From positions 1 through 64,000 of the forward strand of contig JADKKK010000034.1 in assembly GCA_016720545.1 (NCBI GenBank): DNA of 64,000 bases, in the 5' to 3' direction. Under the pieces are notes generated by a model, which saw only the letters and a program-made list of their open reading frames with translations, did no database searches and was not told the DNA's origin. This DNA comes from Myxococcales bacterium (GTDB lineage: Bacteria > Myxococcota_A > Polyangia > Polyangiales > Polyangiaceae). A program made the translations under genes and the position numbers. Below are positions 44,301 through 52,545 of the stretch, one piece after another (the first letter of the stretch is position 1; each line of letters opens with the position of its first letter).

Positions 44301-44454
44301 CGGTGAGGACCGCCACCTGCACGGTGGACACGTCGGGCACCGCGTCGATAGGCAGCGCCCGCGCGGCGCCCACGCCGCCCGCGAGGAGCAGCACGAGCAG
44401 CGCGAGCATGAGAAAGCGGAGTCGTATCGAGGCACGGACGATCGCGGAAAGCAT
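41311..44454 (-). CDS. czcA: Heavy-metal RND efflux pump, CzcA/CusA family
   Basis: A 1047-residue inner-membrane proton/metal antiporter. It has the 12-TM RND layout with two large periplasmic loops. The TM4 motif DFGFLVDGPIIILE matches CzcA D402/D408/E415, the proton-relay residues of divalent-cation (Zn/Co/Cd/Ni) HME-RND pumps rather than the CusA (Cu/Ag) pattern. The N-terminal DAVPDVSTVQVAVLTDCPG segment is typical of the family. It is the last gene of a czcCBA-type operon, 13 bases after the adaptor gene. The symbol is used for the family, not a measured substrate. Confidence 0.9.
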   Translation of the reverse strand: MLSAIVRASIRLRFLMLALLVLLLAGGVGAARALPIDAVPDVSTVQVAVLTDCPGLAPVEVERVVTFPMEAALNGLPHLTELRSVSRDGLSAVTVIFDDKTDVWFARQMVLERVRGVEAGLPKGSGRPELSPVSGGLGEIYQFVVRSDRHSPMQLRTILDWEIVPKLRSVPGVIELNTMGGDLKEYQVVVDRSRLHSHGMSLRDVADSLEKSNVNVGGGYLDRGAESFTLTAVGKLRNEEEIANVVLRTAADGTPLLVKHLADVRVGSALRHGVITRDGESEAVTGIVMMLVGANSRDVVAAVKRKVAEVQAELPPGVLIEPIYDRADFVGRTVSTVMKNLVEGVVVVTVVLALLLGTLRGALIVVLGILASMAIALFGMLFFGVTGDLMSLGAIDFGFLVDGPIIILESVMAATAGKHFADAARRREYGRVASGVVRPVAFSVAIILLVYIPLLALEGIEGKMFRPMAITMACALFGALVYSVLFFPALLVTFVPPPKGHTARWLAWSERHYSRLLDAAISGRWPLLGGSVVALVGSFVLLAGAGADFVPRIDEGDAVVTIRRAPSIGLGEARELDFKVERVLRRFPEVVTTLGMTGRAEVAIDPVGNDNTDMFVHLKPKKEWKTATDLDGLSVAMKNAIESEVEGTFVSVSQPIEDKTNELISGSRADVQVAIFGPDLNELKRLSEVVGATVRSVPGAGDVRVERVLGAPSLVVRPDRVRLARYGVAAEDALSAIQAARVGIPVGSIYEGNKRFDLRVLVPPRSTSVEAIGELFVEARGGAGKGKAVPLAEVATVVETEGPTQVRRVGLTRTVRVEVNLRGRDLVSWVNEARATVDKKVKLDTGYRIEWGGQFENFERAQARLGMVVPMSLAIIFGMLLWMFQSARYSVSVFLVVPFALTGGILGLVLRGLSFSIPAAVGFIALAGVSVLNGVVMADEVKRRVASGVEVRVAVHEGAVHSLRAVLTTGAVAALGFLPMALATGAGSEVQRPLATVVISGIAFSTLLTMFILPGLLAILLRPEEGDGYSESPPPMSFEEPPVSESM

Positions 44455-44467
44455 CAGGCTCGCTCCC

Positions 44468-45658
44468 TCACCGGAAGATCTCGGCCTTCAGCGCGAACAC
44501 TCCCTTGGAGACCACCGTGTCGCCGGCCGCGAGGCCGGAGGTGACCTGCACGCGGGTCCGGTCGCGCGCGCCCACCACGACGGTGCGTGGCTCCACGGCG
44601 TTCTTCTCGCGGAGCACGAACACCGTGACCTTTCCGTCGACTGTCGTGAGCGCCTCGCTCGGGAGCAAGAAGCCCTCCGCCTTCACCACCTGGCGATGAA
44701 TGCGGGCCGTGACCGACTGACCGGGGCGCAAGAGCTCGTGGGCGTTGTCGACGACGATGCGCACGTCGGCGCTGCGTGTCTCGAGATCGATGACGTCGCC
44801 CACGTGGGCGACCTTGCCCTTCACGACCACCGCGGCGTTGATTTGGGGGGAGAGCTCGACGTCGTCGCCCGCGCGCAGCCCGGCGAGCTCGCGTTCGAAG
44901 ACCGACAGCTCCACCCACACGCGGGACAGGTCGGCGACCCGAAACAGCGTCGCCGACGGGTCGACGGACTGGCCACGGGAGACGTGTGACTCGACGATCC
45001 TGCCGGCGATGGGGCTCGTGACCCGGAACACGCCGACCCCGGTCGCGCTCGAGCCTCCAAGCGCTCGCACGCGCTGCTCGGCGCCCATGACCTCGGCCTT
45101 CGACGCGAGCGCCACGGCGTGCGCGAGCTCGGCGTCGCGCGCCGAGGAGACCTTCGCCTCGGCGAGCTGCTTCTCGCGGAGGTCGTTGGCCTCCGCCGCC
45201 GCGAGGTGCGCCTTCGCGACCAGCAGCGCCGACTGCGCCGAGCCGAGCTCCGCGCTCTCGAGCTCGGCGAGGGTGTCGGTCGCCTTGACCATGTCCCCGT
45301 CGAACTTGCGCACGTGACTGATGCGGCCCGCCACGCGGGCGCCCACGACGGCGACCCGCTCCGGGTCGAACGCGACCGTGCCCGTGAAGTTCGAGGTGGG
45401 TGACAGATCGCCGCTCTCGACCTTCGCGAACACGAGGCCCACTCGCTCGGCGTAGGCGGGCGAGAAGCGGATCGCCGACCCATCGAACGTGGGCACGTCG
45501 CGCGGAGGCTCGGCCTCGACCGGGGCCTTGTGGCGAACGGCGTAGACCACGCCCCCCGCCAACGCGACCGCGGCGAGCGCCGCCGCGCCCCAGCGGAGCG
45601 CGGTGGCGCCGCGGGTGGGCGCGCTGTTCGGTGCGGCAGGTGCAGCTTCGGGGCTCAC
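44468..45658 (-). CDS. czcB: RND efflux periplasmic adaptor (CzcB/CusB family)
   Basis: A 396-residue membrane-fusion protein that links the pump to the outer-membrane channel. An N-terminal membrane anchor (about 25-42, LAAVALAGGVVYAVRH) is followed by a lipoyl-like/beta-barrel region (GRISHVRKFDGDMVKATDTL), a helical hairpin rich in Ala/Glu (about 130-200), then the second lipoyl half (PIAGRIVESHVSRGQSVDPS) and the C-terminal membrane-proximal domain. The GTG start at 45658 overlaps the stop of czcC. Confidence 0.9.
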   Translation of the reverse strand: MSPEAAPAAPNSAPTRGATALRWGAAALAAVALAGGVVYAVRHKAPVEAEPPRDVPTFDGSAIRFSPAYAERVGLVFAKVESGDLSPTSNFTGTVAFDPERVAVVGARVAGRISHVRKFDGDMVKATDTLAELESAELGSAQSALLVAKAHLAAAEANDLREKQLAEAKVSSARDAELAHAVALASKAEVMGAEQRVRALGGSSATGVGVFRVTSPIAGRIVESHVSRGQSVDPSATLFRVADLSRVWVELSVFERELAGLRAGDDVELSPQINAAVVVKGKVAHVGDVIDLETRSADVRIVVDNAHELLRPGQSVTARIHRQVVKAEGFLLPSEALTTVDGKVTVFVLREKNAVEPRTVVVGARDRTRVQVTSGLAAGDTVVSKGVFALKAEIFR

Positions 45659-46936
45659 GAGGCTCCTCCCACAGTGTAGTCGAGCGCCACGTGCTCGAGC
45701 CAGGCCGCCTCGAGCGCGTCGATGCGCAGCGCACGAACCCGCGCGACGTCTCGGGCGGCGGTGGTGACGCGAAAAATGTCGAAGCGGCCGGCGATCCAGC
45801 CGAGCTCGACCAGCTCGAGCGTACGCTCGGCCGCCGGGAGCGCGGTGCGACTCAGGATGTCGAGCTCGCGACGGCGCCCCTCGTACGCGGAGCGCGCGGC
45901 GCTCACGTCGCGCACGATCTGCCGCAAGAGGAGCGCGGTGAGGGTCTCCTCGGTCGTCCGCTGGCGCTGCGCGACGGCGCGCGCGCGCTGGTTGCGTTGC
46001 GCTACCGGGAGCTCCACCGAGAGGCCCAGCTGGCCGAAGATGGGAGACACCGGGGCCGCGTCGACGCCGAGGTACACGCTGAGCCGGGGGAACAGCTCCT
46101 GGGCGAGTCGCGCGTCGGTCGCCACGAGCTGCGCCACGCGGGCCCGCGACCGGGCGAGCTCGGGCCGGCGGCTGAGGGCGCGCGAGATGAGGTCGGCCTC
46201 GGCCGCGGCGGGCGCTGGCTCCGCGAGCGGGGTCACGAGGTCGAGCCGGCGCCCCGCGTCGAGGTCGAGCAGCCCTCGCAGCTCCATGAGCTGTGACTCC
46301 CGCTGCCGGGCGGCCGACTCGGCGAGCCCCTGGAGCACGGCGAGCTCGCTCCGAGCGGCCATCTCGTCCACGTCGCCCGCGGCGCCCGCGGCCGCGCGAC
46401 GCGCCGAGGCCTGCACGATGCGCTCGGCGATGCGGAGCACCGACTGGATCTCCTCGACCCGCCGCTCTGAAGCGCGCACGCGCACGTAGGCGCTCCACAC
46501 TTCGCGGCGCGCGCGCCGGCGCTCGACGTCCACGTCGGCTTTGGCGACGTCGATCCCGCGCTCGGCCTCGCGCGCGCGCGCCGGAGGGGCGCCGCCTACG
46601 TCGAAGGGCACCTCGAACGTGCCGCCGTACCCCATGTCGCCGAGGAACCGCCCCCCCGTGACCGCCGGTCGGCCCTCGACGGTGAGGCGTGGGTTGTCGA
46701 AGCGGAGCCCGGCGGCCGTGCGCTGGGCCTCCGCCTCGGCCACGCCGAGCGACGCGGCGCGGACCTGCGGGGCCCGCGCCTCCGCGAGACGGAGCGCGTC
46801 GGCGAGCGAGAGGGTCGCCGCTGCAGGCGCGGCGGAGCGCCGCGGGCGAACGACCCTCCGCCCACGCGACGCGGGCTGAGGCTGTGAGAACGGCGAAGAC
46901 GAGCAGTCCGCGCACCCGCCACCTGGCCTTCAGCAT
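45655..46936 (-). pseudogene. czcC: Outer-membrane efflux channel (CzcC/TolC family), frameshifted near its 5' end
   Basis: The reading frame from about 46830 to 45655 encodes a CzcC-like TolC protein (SLADALRLAEARAPQVRAAS, then DNPRLTVEGRPAVTGG, with two helical OEP repeats). The expected signal peptide (MLKARWRVRGLLVFAVLTAS, then ARVAWAEG) begins at ATG 46936 but lies in another frame, and the two join around 46815-46850 only by a one-base shift. The downstream frame has no good start upstream of a GTG at 46743. Full length would be about 427 residues. Natural frameshift, decay or assembly error are possible. A repeat remnant lies upstream. Confidence 0.75.
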
Positions 46937-46987
46937 CGCGCCGGACCTTACCCAGATCGCAAGATCGTTAGCCCCCAGGCCCCAGCT

Positions 46988-47070
46988 CTCGAACATGAAT
47001 ACCTCCACCGCGCAAAAGCGGACACCCCCTCGGGCCCTTGGCGAAGGCCGACAGCCCCGCGCCTTCTAGG
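46988..47070. repeat. Single arm of a dispersed inverted-repeat element
   Basis: This stretch (starting CTCGAACATGAATACCTCC) resembles, over about 80 bases, the right arm of the element at 59609-59910 (CTCGAACATGAGTATCCTCC, then ACACCCCTCG). The copy spans the gap between czcC and the PI-PLC gene, and its right end includes the TAG stop of the PI-PLC gene at 47066-47068. No second arm is visible here. Confidence 0.65.
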
Positions 47071-48124
47071 CGGGGACGGGGAGTCCGTTCAGCGAGCGCA
47101 CCACCGGCACCACGTCGCCTATCGACTCGAAATCGACGGTGACGAAGTTCGGGAGCCGGCCGAACGCGGTCTGGCACGCGGCGGCCCGATCCCCGAAGAA
47201 CGGCTGGAAGTTCACCTGCCGCGCGAGGGACTCGCTGGCGAGCGGGTTCGTGAGGAAATGGTTCAAGATGAAGAGGCCGTTCGACGTGCTGCCGCGGTTG
47301 ACGACGCACCGCATTTCGGCCGCGGTCTTGTACGCGTAGGGCGTCTCGAAGGCGTAGCTCCACACCGCGTGGTACCAGGGGTACGCGCCACCGCCGCTGT
47401 CGGTGAAGACCACCACGCGGTGGTCGCGCGCGATGAGCTCGGCGAGCGTGGGCCAGGGGGCGCTCCGCGGCTGCGCGTGGAGGCGCGGCTCGAGGCCCGC
47501 AGAGGCAAACGCCGCCTGCGTGGCGGCGGGCGTGACGTAGCTCTCGAAGATGATCGTCACCACCTCGCGGGGGTTCGCGTCGAGGAATGCGCGCAGGTCC
47601 GAGAGCCCGGTGGTGAGCGACGTGGCCCCGAGCGCGCAGCTGCCGTGACAGAGGTACGTGCCGCCGAGGAAGGAGTAGGTGTCGAGCATGAGCCCGCGCA
47701 CTCCGGCGGCGAGCTGCCGGGAGACGCTGCGGCTCTGGTTCGGCGCGATGAACAGGGCGTCCGAATTCGACATGGCGTTGTGCGAGGTCACGTACGCGAC
47801 CTGGTCGTAGCGGCGACCGCAGAGCTCCGACGCGCCGTTGCACGGGAGCACGGGCGGCGCGGCGTCGGGGCTCGCCGCCTCTTCCACGCCCGCGTCGGCC
47901 TCGGGCGCGTCCAGCGAGGCGTCCCGAGACGCGTCCGGCGCGGCGTCCGGCGGCGCGCTCGGCACGGGCGGCGCGCTCGGCACGGTGGGCACGCTCGGGA
48001 CCGGGGTGGGAGCCGTCGCGTCGGCGGCGTCGGGGGTCGCGGTCGACGAGCCGCACGCCACACCGAGCCCCGCGACGGTGACGACGGCGAGGAGGACGCG
48101 CGCGCGAACGCGGAGGGGCGGCAC
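47066..48124 (-). CDS. PI-PLC X-domain-like lipoprotein (phosphodiesterase)
   Basis: A 352-residue exported protein with lipobox GLGVAC (about residue 24) and a long Pro/Ala/Asp linker (about 30-85). The rest resembles the PI-phospholipase C X domain / GDPD-like TIM barrel: VAYVTSHNAMSN (catalytic His), AAGVRGLMLDTYSF (metal or substrate Asp), TYLCHGSCALG (second His), and EVVTIIFESYV. Bacterial relatives cleave phosphoinositides or GPI anchors. The substrate here is unknown. It is downstream of lipB. Confidence 0.85.
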   Translation of the reverse strand: MPPLRVRARVLLAVVTVAGLGVACGSSTATPDAADATAPTPVPSVPTVPSAPPVPSAPPDAAPDASRDASLDAPEADAGVEEAASPDAAPPVLPCNGASELCGRRYDQVAYVTSHNAMSNSDALFIAPNQSRSVSRQLAAGVRGLMLDTYSFLGGTYLCHGSCALGATSLTTGLSDLRAFLDANPREVVTIIFESYVTPAATQAAFASAGLEPRLHAQPRSAPWPTLAELIARDHRVVVFTDSGGGAYPWYHAVWSYAFETPYAYKTAAEMRCVVNRGSTSNGLFILNHFLTNPLASESLARQVNFQPFFGDRAAACQTAFGRLPNFVTVDFESIGDVVPVVRSLNGLPVPA

Positions 48125-48178
48125 CCCGTCATCGTACGGGGCGGCCGGGGCGCGAGCAAGGCGCGACGCGGCGGTCGG

Positions 48179-48988
48179 TCAGCGGTCGGCCTGCGGGCTG
48201 GCCGGCGCGGCGAGCGCCCCGAAGCGATCGACGAGCTGCTGCGTATCTTCGAGCGACGCCACCTCCGAGCTCACCTCGAAGACCGCTGCGAAGTGCGGTA
48301 CGGCGAGCGAGCGCGCCACCGTCTCGACGGAGGCGTGGCTCACCCCGAGCGACGCGAGCGACGTGACCGCGTGCTGGGAGATTCCGCACGGGACGATGGT
48401 GGCGAACCCGGCGAGGTCGGTGCTCACGTTGAACGCGAAGCCGTGCATCGTGACCCACCGCGAGAGGCGCACGCCGATCGCGCCGACCTTCCCCAGCCGC
48501 AGCCCCGCGCCCGACGCGGCGACGCCGTTCAGTGTGGCCTCGGCCGCCGCGCAGTCGAACCGCCGCGGCGAGTCGAGATCGATCCACGTCCCCACGAAGC
48601 CCTGCACGTACCCCGCGTCGAGCCCGTGGCTGCGCGCCAGGCGCACCATCACCTCGCCGAGATCGCGGACGTACCGTCGCACGTCGCAGCGGTCGGGTTT
48701 CAGGTCGAGCACGGGGTAGACCACGAGCTGCCCCGGCCCGTGGTACGTGACGTCGCCCCCGCGACCCGTCTCGACGAGGTCGATGCCCCGCTCCGCGCGG
48801 GTGGCGGGATCGGCGAGGACGTTCTCGGCGTTGGCGCTGCGGCCAAGGGTGATCACCGGCTCGTGCTCCACGAGCAGGACGGTGTCGCCGACCTGGTGGG
48901 CGGCGCGCGCCTCGACGAGGGCCTGCTGGAGCCGATGGACACCCTCGTAACGGCCGCGGCCTAGCCAGTGAAAGGTCAGATGTTTCAT
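48179..48988 (-). CDS. lipB: Octanoyl-[ACP]:protein octanoyltransferase
   Basis: LipB moves octanoyl from ACP to lipoyl-domain Lys, the first step of lipoate synthesis. The 269-residue protein has VITLGRSANAEN, the conserved GRGGDVTYHGPGQLVVYPVL, and KVGAIGVRLSRWVTMHGFAFN with the catalytic Lys; the acyl-thioester Cys is in IVPCGIS. The ATG at 48988 has a proper SD (GGAG, six bases), so it was preferred over the upstream GTG that overlaps the guaB stop. LipB would support E2 lipoylation for the E1 enzymes at 32.5-34.6 kb. Confidence 0.93.
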   Translation of the reverse strand: MKHLTFHWLGRGRYEGVHRLQQALVEARAAHQVGDTVLLVEHEPVITLGRSANAENVLADPATRAERGIDLVETGRGGDVTYHGPGQLVVYPVLDLKPDRCDVRRYVRDLGEVMVRLARSHGLDAGYVQGFVGTWIDLDSPRRFDCAAAEATLNGVAASGAGLRLGKVGAIGVRLSRWVTMHGFAFNVSTDLAGFATIVPCGISQHAVTSLASLGVSHASVETVARSLAVPHFAAVFEVSSEVASLEDTQQLVDRFGALAAPASPQADR

Positions 48989-49005
48989 GTCGGTCTCCGC
49001 CCGCC

Positions 49006-50133
49006 TCACCCTCGGTAGTTGGGCGCCTCGACGGCCAGGGTCACGTCGTGCACGTGGCTCTCGCGGAGGCCCGCCGAGGTGATGCGCACGAAGCGGCCGC
49101 GCTCGCGGAGCTCGTCGACGGTGCGCGCGCCGACGTAGCCCATCCCGCTGCGCAGCCCACCCACGAGCTGGTGCAGGATGGCCGCGAGGTGCCCGCGGTA
49201 CTGCACGCGGCCCTCGATGCCCTCGGGCACGAGCTTCTCGTCGGCGGTGCCGCCTTGCCCGTAGCGGTCCTTGCTGCCGCGCGACATCGCGCCCAGCGAC
49301 CCCATGCCGCGGTAGTTCTTGAAAGCCCGCCCCATGAGGAGCTCCACCTCCCCCGGCGCCTCGTCGGTGCCCGCGAAGAGCGAGCCGATCATCACCGTCC
49401 GCGCTCCCGCGGCGAGGGCCTTCGTGAAGTCGCCCGAGAGCTTGATCCCGCCGTCGGCGATGACGTACACGCCCGCGCGCTCGGCCTCTCTCGCGCAGTC
49501 GGCGATCGCCGTGATCTGCGGCACCCCCACGCCCGCCACCACGCGCGTCGTGCAGATGCTGCCGGGGCCGATGCCGACCTTCACGGCGTCGACGCCCGCG
49601 TCCACGAGGGCGCGCGCGGCGTCGGCGGTGGCGACGTTGCCGGCGATCACGTCGAGCGTGGGGTGCGCGAGCTTGATGGCCCGCACGGCGTCGATCACGC
49701 CCCTCGAATGGCCGTGCGCCGTGTCCACCACGAGCACGTCGACCCCGGCGGCGACGAGCGCCTCGACGCGGGCCTCGCGATCGGGCCCCGGGCCCACCGC
49801 CGCGGCGACGCGGAGGCGCCCCGCGGCGTCGACCGTGGCGTGCGCCGGGAGCGCCACCTGCGGCGCCTCTTTCACCGCGCGGACCTCGGCGGCCTGCTCT
49901 TCCGGGGTGAGGTTCTTGTGGAGCACGCCGAGCCCGCCCTCGAGCGCCATCGCGCGCGCCATGCGAGCCTCGGTGACCGAGTCCATCGCCGCCGAGAGCA
50001 GCGGGACCGCGAGGGATATGCGCCGCGTGAGCGGCGAGCGCGTGTCGACGTCGCGGGGGAGGACGTCGCTGTACGCGGGGAGGAGCAGGACGTCGTCAAA
50101 CGTGAGGCACTCGCGGAGAACGTCTTCCAGCAT
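49006..50133 (-). CDS. guaB: IMP dehydrogenase lacking the CBS (Bateman) module
   Basis: Converts IMP to XMP with NAD, the first committed step to guanine nucleotides. The protein is 375 residues, about 110 shorter than the usual 485-490. The catalytic barrel is complete: TFDDVLLLPAYSDVLPRDV, PLLSAAMDSVTEARMA, VDTAHGHSRGVID, KVGIGPGSICTTRVVAGVGVP (active-site Cys) and the YRGMGSLGAM flap region. After NLTPEEQAAEVRAVK the CBS pair is replaced by about 25 residues. Loss of CBS removes ATP/GTP regulation and is known in some IMPDHs. Confidence 0.92.
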   Translation of the reverse strand: MLEDVLRECLTFDDVLLLPAYSDVLPRDVDTRSPLTRRISLAVPLLSAAMDSVTEARMARAMALEGGLGVLHKNLTPEEQAAEVRAVKEAPQVALPAHATVDAAGRLRVAAAVGPGPDREARVEALVAAGVDVLVVDTAHGHSRGVIDAVRAIKLAHPTLDVIAGNVATADAARALVDAGVDAVKVGIGPGSICTTRVVAGVGVPQITAIADCAREAERAGVYVIADGGIKLSGDFTKALAAGARTVMIGSLFAGTDEAPGEVELLMGRAFKNYRGMGSLGAMSRGSKDRYGQGGTADEKLVPEGIEGRVQYRGHLAAILHQLVGGLRSGMGYVGARTVDELRERGRFVRITSAGLRESHVHDVTLAVEAPNYRG

Positions 50134-50186
50134 GGCCCTCTCCTCGCACAGTCGGGGCCGAGCGCGAGCGCCGCGCGCGCGGCGGC

Positions 50187-51680
50187 TTACTCGGGGACGT
50201 CGACGCCTTCGGCGCGCTGCTGCTCGCGGAACTCCTCGATGCCTTCGTTCCACGCGTCGGTGATCGCGGGGTCGAACTGGGTGCTCGAGCAGCGATCGAT
50301 CTCGTTGAGCGCGACCTCGTGCGGGAGCGCGCGGCGGTAGGCGCGATCGCTGGTCATGGCGTCGTAGGTGTCGGCCACCGACACGATGCGCGCCATCACG
50401 GGCACGTCGTTGCCCTTCAGCCCGAGCGGGTAGCCGCGACCGTCCCAGCGCTCGTGGTGGAGGTACACGCCGGGGATGAGCGGGTTCAAGAACTTGATCG
50501 GCTCGAGGATGTCCTTGCCGTACCCGGGGTGCTGCTTGAAGGTCTCGTATTCGTCCTGCGTGAGCTTCCCCGGCTTGTTCAGGTTCATCACGCACCCGAT
50601 CTTGCCGATGTCGTGCATGAGCGCGCTCTGCCGGACGACCTCGACCTGGTCTTGCCCGAGCCCGAGGCGCTTCGCGAGCAACATGCTGTAGAGCGCCACC
50701 CGATCGGAGTGGCCGGCGGTGTAGCGATCCATCTTGTCGATGGCCTTGGCGAGCCCCTGGATCGTCTGCTGGAAGGTGGCGCGCAGGTCCTCGTAGAGGC
50801 GCGCGTTCTCGACCGCCGCCGACGTGCGCGCAGCCACGATCGAGAGGAGCTTGCGCTGGCCCTCGTCGAAGCGCGTCGTGCGGGCATACGAGGTGAGGCA
50901 CACCCAGCCGATGAGTCGGGTCTTGATGCGCAGCGGCACCGCGAGCAGCGAGGTGGCCGGGCTCACCGGAGGCTGCTTGAAGAACCGCGAGGCGATCACC
51001 CCTTGGTCGAGCAGCACGGTGTCGGCGGCGAAGTGCTCGACGAACGCCTCCGGCTCGAACGTACCGAGCTGGGCGCAGACGTCGGCCGGCAGGTGCGCCG
51101 CGAAGAGCCTCTGCCGCTCGAAGAAGCCACCCTCGCCGTCGTCGAGCCAGGTAGAGACGCTCTCCGCGTCGAGCTCGGTGAGCGCGGTGTCTCCCACGGT
51201 CGCGAGCACCTGCTCGAGCGACAGGCTCGCGCTGATGGCTTCGGAGACCTTGTACAGCGAGAGGGCCTCGCGGAGGCGCATGTTCTCCGCGGAGAGCCGC
51301 TGCTTCTCGAGGCCGCGCTGGACGACGTGGATGACCTCCTCCACCTTGAACGGCTTCAGGATGTAGTCGTACGCGCCACGCTTCATGGCGTCGATCGCGG
51401 TCTCGACCGTGCCGAAGCCCGTCATGATGATGGTGAGCGCGTTGGGCGCGGCGGCCCCGACCGCCTCCAGCAGCTCGATGCCGCCCATGCGGGGCATCTT
51501 CAGGTCGCTGATGATGAGGTCGTAGTGCGCCTGCTGAAGCTCGTTCAGCGCCGCCGCCCCGTCCGCCGCGGTGCGGACGTAGTAGCCCTCCATGCCCAAG
51601 AAATCGGCAAGAATATCGCGGATGTACTTCTCATCGTCGACGATGAGGAGCCGTGGGCGGTCGAGGGTGGGCTGGGTCAT
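50187..51680 (-). CDS. Response regulator with GAF and HD-GYP domains (cyclic-di-GMP phosphodiesterase)
   Basis: A 497-residue three-domain protein. The receiver (about 8-125) has the acidic pair in LLIVDDEKYIR, the phospho-Asp in DLIISDLKMPRMG, and conserved Thr and Lys (IIMTGFG, LKPF). A GAF-like sensor region (about 150-305) follows. The HD-GYP domain has GHSDRV, MHDIGKIG, HHERWDGRGYP and VADTYDAMTSDRAYR, the full HD-GYP set. The protein should hydrolyse c-di-GMP when phosphorylated or ligand-bound. No sensor kinase is encoded next to it. Confidence 0.95.
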   Translation of the reverse strand: MTQPTLDRPRLLIVDDEKYIRDILADFLGMEGYYVRTAADGAAALNELQQAHYDLIISDLKMPRMGGIELLEAVGAAAPNALTIIMTGFGTVETAIDAMKRGAYDYILKPFKVEEVIHVVQRGLEKQRLSAENMRLREALSLYKVSEAISASLSLEQVLATVGDTALTELDAESVSTWLDDGEGGFFERQRLFAAHLPADVCAQLGTFEPEAFVEHFAADTVLLDQGVIASRFFKQPPVSPATSLLAVPLRIKTRLIGWVCLTSYARTTRFDEGQRKLLSIVAARTSAAVENARLYEDLRATFQQTIQGLAKAIDKMDRYTAGHSDRVALYSMLLAKRLGLGQDQVEVVRQSALMHDIGKIGCVMNLNKPGKLTQDEYETFKQHPGYGKDILEPIKFLNPLIPGVYLHHERWDGRGYPLGLKGNDVPVMARIVSVADTYDAMTSDRAYRRALPHEVALNEIDRCSSTQFDPAITDAWNEGIEEFREQQRAEGVDVPE

Positions 51681-51879
51681 GAGCCGAGGGCTGCTGGCAC
51701 GAGTGCCACGGCAGCGCCGACGACGCAGTCTACTGGCGGGTGACTGGCTTGACCAGCCGTATCCTCGCGAGATCTTGCCTGCGCGGAGTTAGGCAGCGAA
51801 CATCCCGGGGGCTCTCCCCGCCGACCGGCCGGGCTGCGCTGAGCTTGCAGAGCCCCGCCGGCCGTGCGACGACACATGG
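51681..51879. other. Divergent intergenic region
   Basis: This 199-base gap lies between the HD-GYP regulator (minus) and the CPBP protease (plus). A small inverted pair, TGACTGGCTTGACCAGCC around 51739-51757, is visible. No clear promoter or terminator can be called. Confidence 0.25.
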
Positions 51880-52485
51880 ATGCGGCCGGCTCGACCAGGA
51901 GAGAAGCGCTGGGCGCGCCTGCTCCTCGTGTACGGCGGCCTGCTCGTGGTCGCGCTCGGGCTCGCCGCCCTCCGCGGTGAGAGCCCCTTCATCACGACGC
52001 CGACCCTGCCGCTCGGCGCGGCAGCGCTCGTGGCCGTGAGCCTCGCGCTCGGCGCGGCGCTGGCCATCCTCACGGTGATCGCGACCCGGTGGCTCGTCCG
52101 CCGCTTCGCGTGGGCTCGGCGCCTGCACGAGACCCTCCGCCCCGCCGTGAAGGACGCGACCACGGGCCAGCTGCTGGGCATGGCCGCGATGAGCGGCCTC
52201 GGCGAGGAGCTCTTCTTCCGCGGGCTGCTCGTGCCCGCGCTCGGCGCCGTGGCCTCGAGCCTCCTCTTCGGCCTGCTCCACCAGGTCCCGGGCCGCGCGC
52301 GCTTCGTATGGGCGGCCTGGGCGACGCTCATGGGCCTCGCGTTCGCCGCGGTGTTCCAGCTCACGGGCAGCCTGGCGGGGCCCATGCTCGCCCACGTGGC
52401 CATCAACGCCGTGAACCTCGTCTTCCTCCGAGACACGGCGGCCACGGTCGCGCCCCGCAAGCTAGGCGGCATCCTGCGGGCCTGA
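51880..52485 (+). CDS. CPBP-family intramembrane metalloprotease
   Basis: A 201-residue membrane protein of the CPBP (Abi/CAAX-type) family. It has about six hydrophobic segments. The catalytic motif SGLGEELFFRGLLVP gives the E-E-x-x-x-R pair, followed by SSLLFGLLHQVPG (F-x-x-x-H) and LAHVAINAVNL (H-x-x-x-N). All four family motifs are therefore intact. Relatives do prenyl-protein-type cleavage or self-immunity to bacteriocins; no bacteriocin gene is seen here. The ATG at 51880 is weakly supported by SD. Confidence 0.85.
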   Translation: MRPARPGEKRWARLLLVYGGLLVVALGLAALRGESPFITTPTLPLGAAALVAVSLALGAALAILTVIATRWLVRRFAWARRLHETLRPAVKDATTGQLLGMAAMSGLGEELFFRGLLVPALGAVASSLLFGLLHQVPGRARFVWAAWATLMGLAFAAVFQLTGSLAGPMLAHVAINAVNLVFLRDTAATVAPRKLGGILRA

Positions 52486-52545
52486 GGGCTGCGCCTCGCG
52501 CGAAGGGCGTCGCACACGCGTCGTCCGTGGTACGATACGCCGCAG

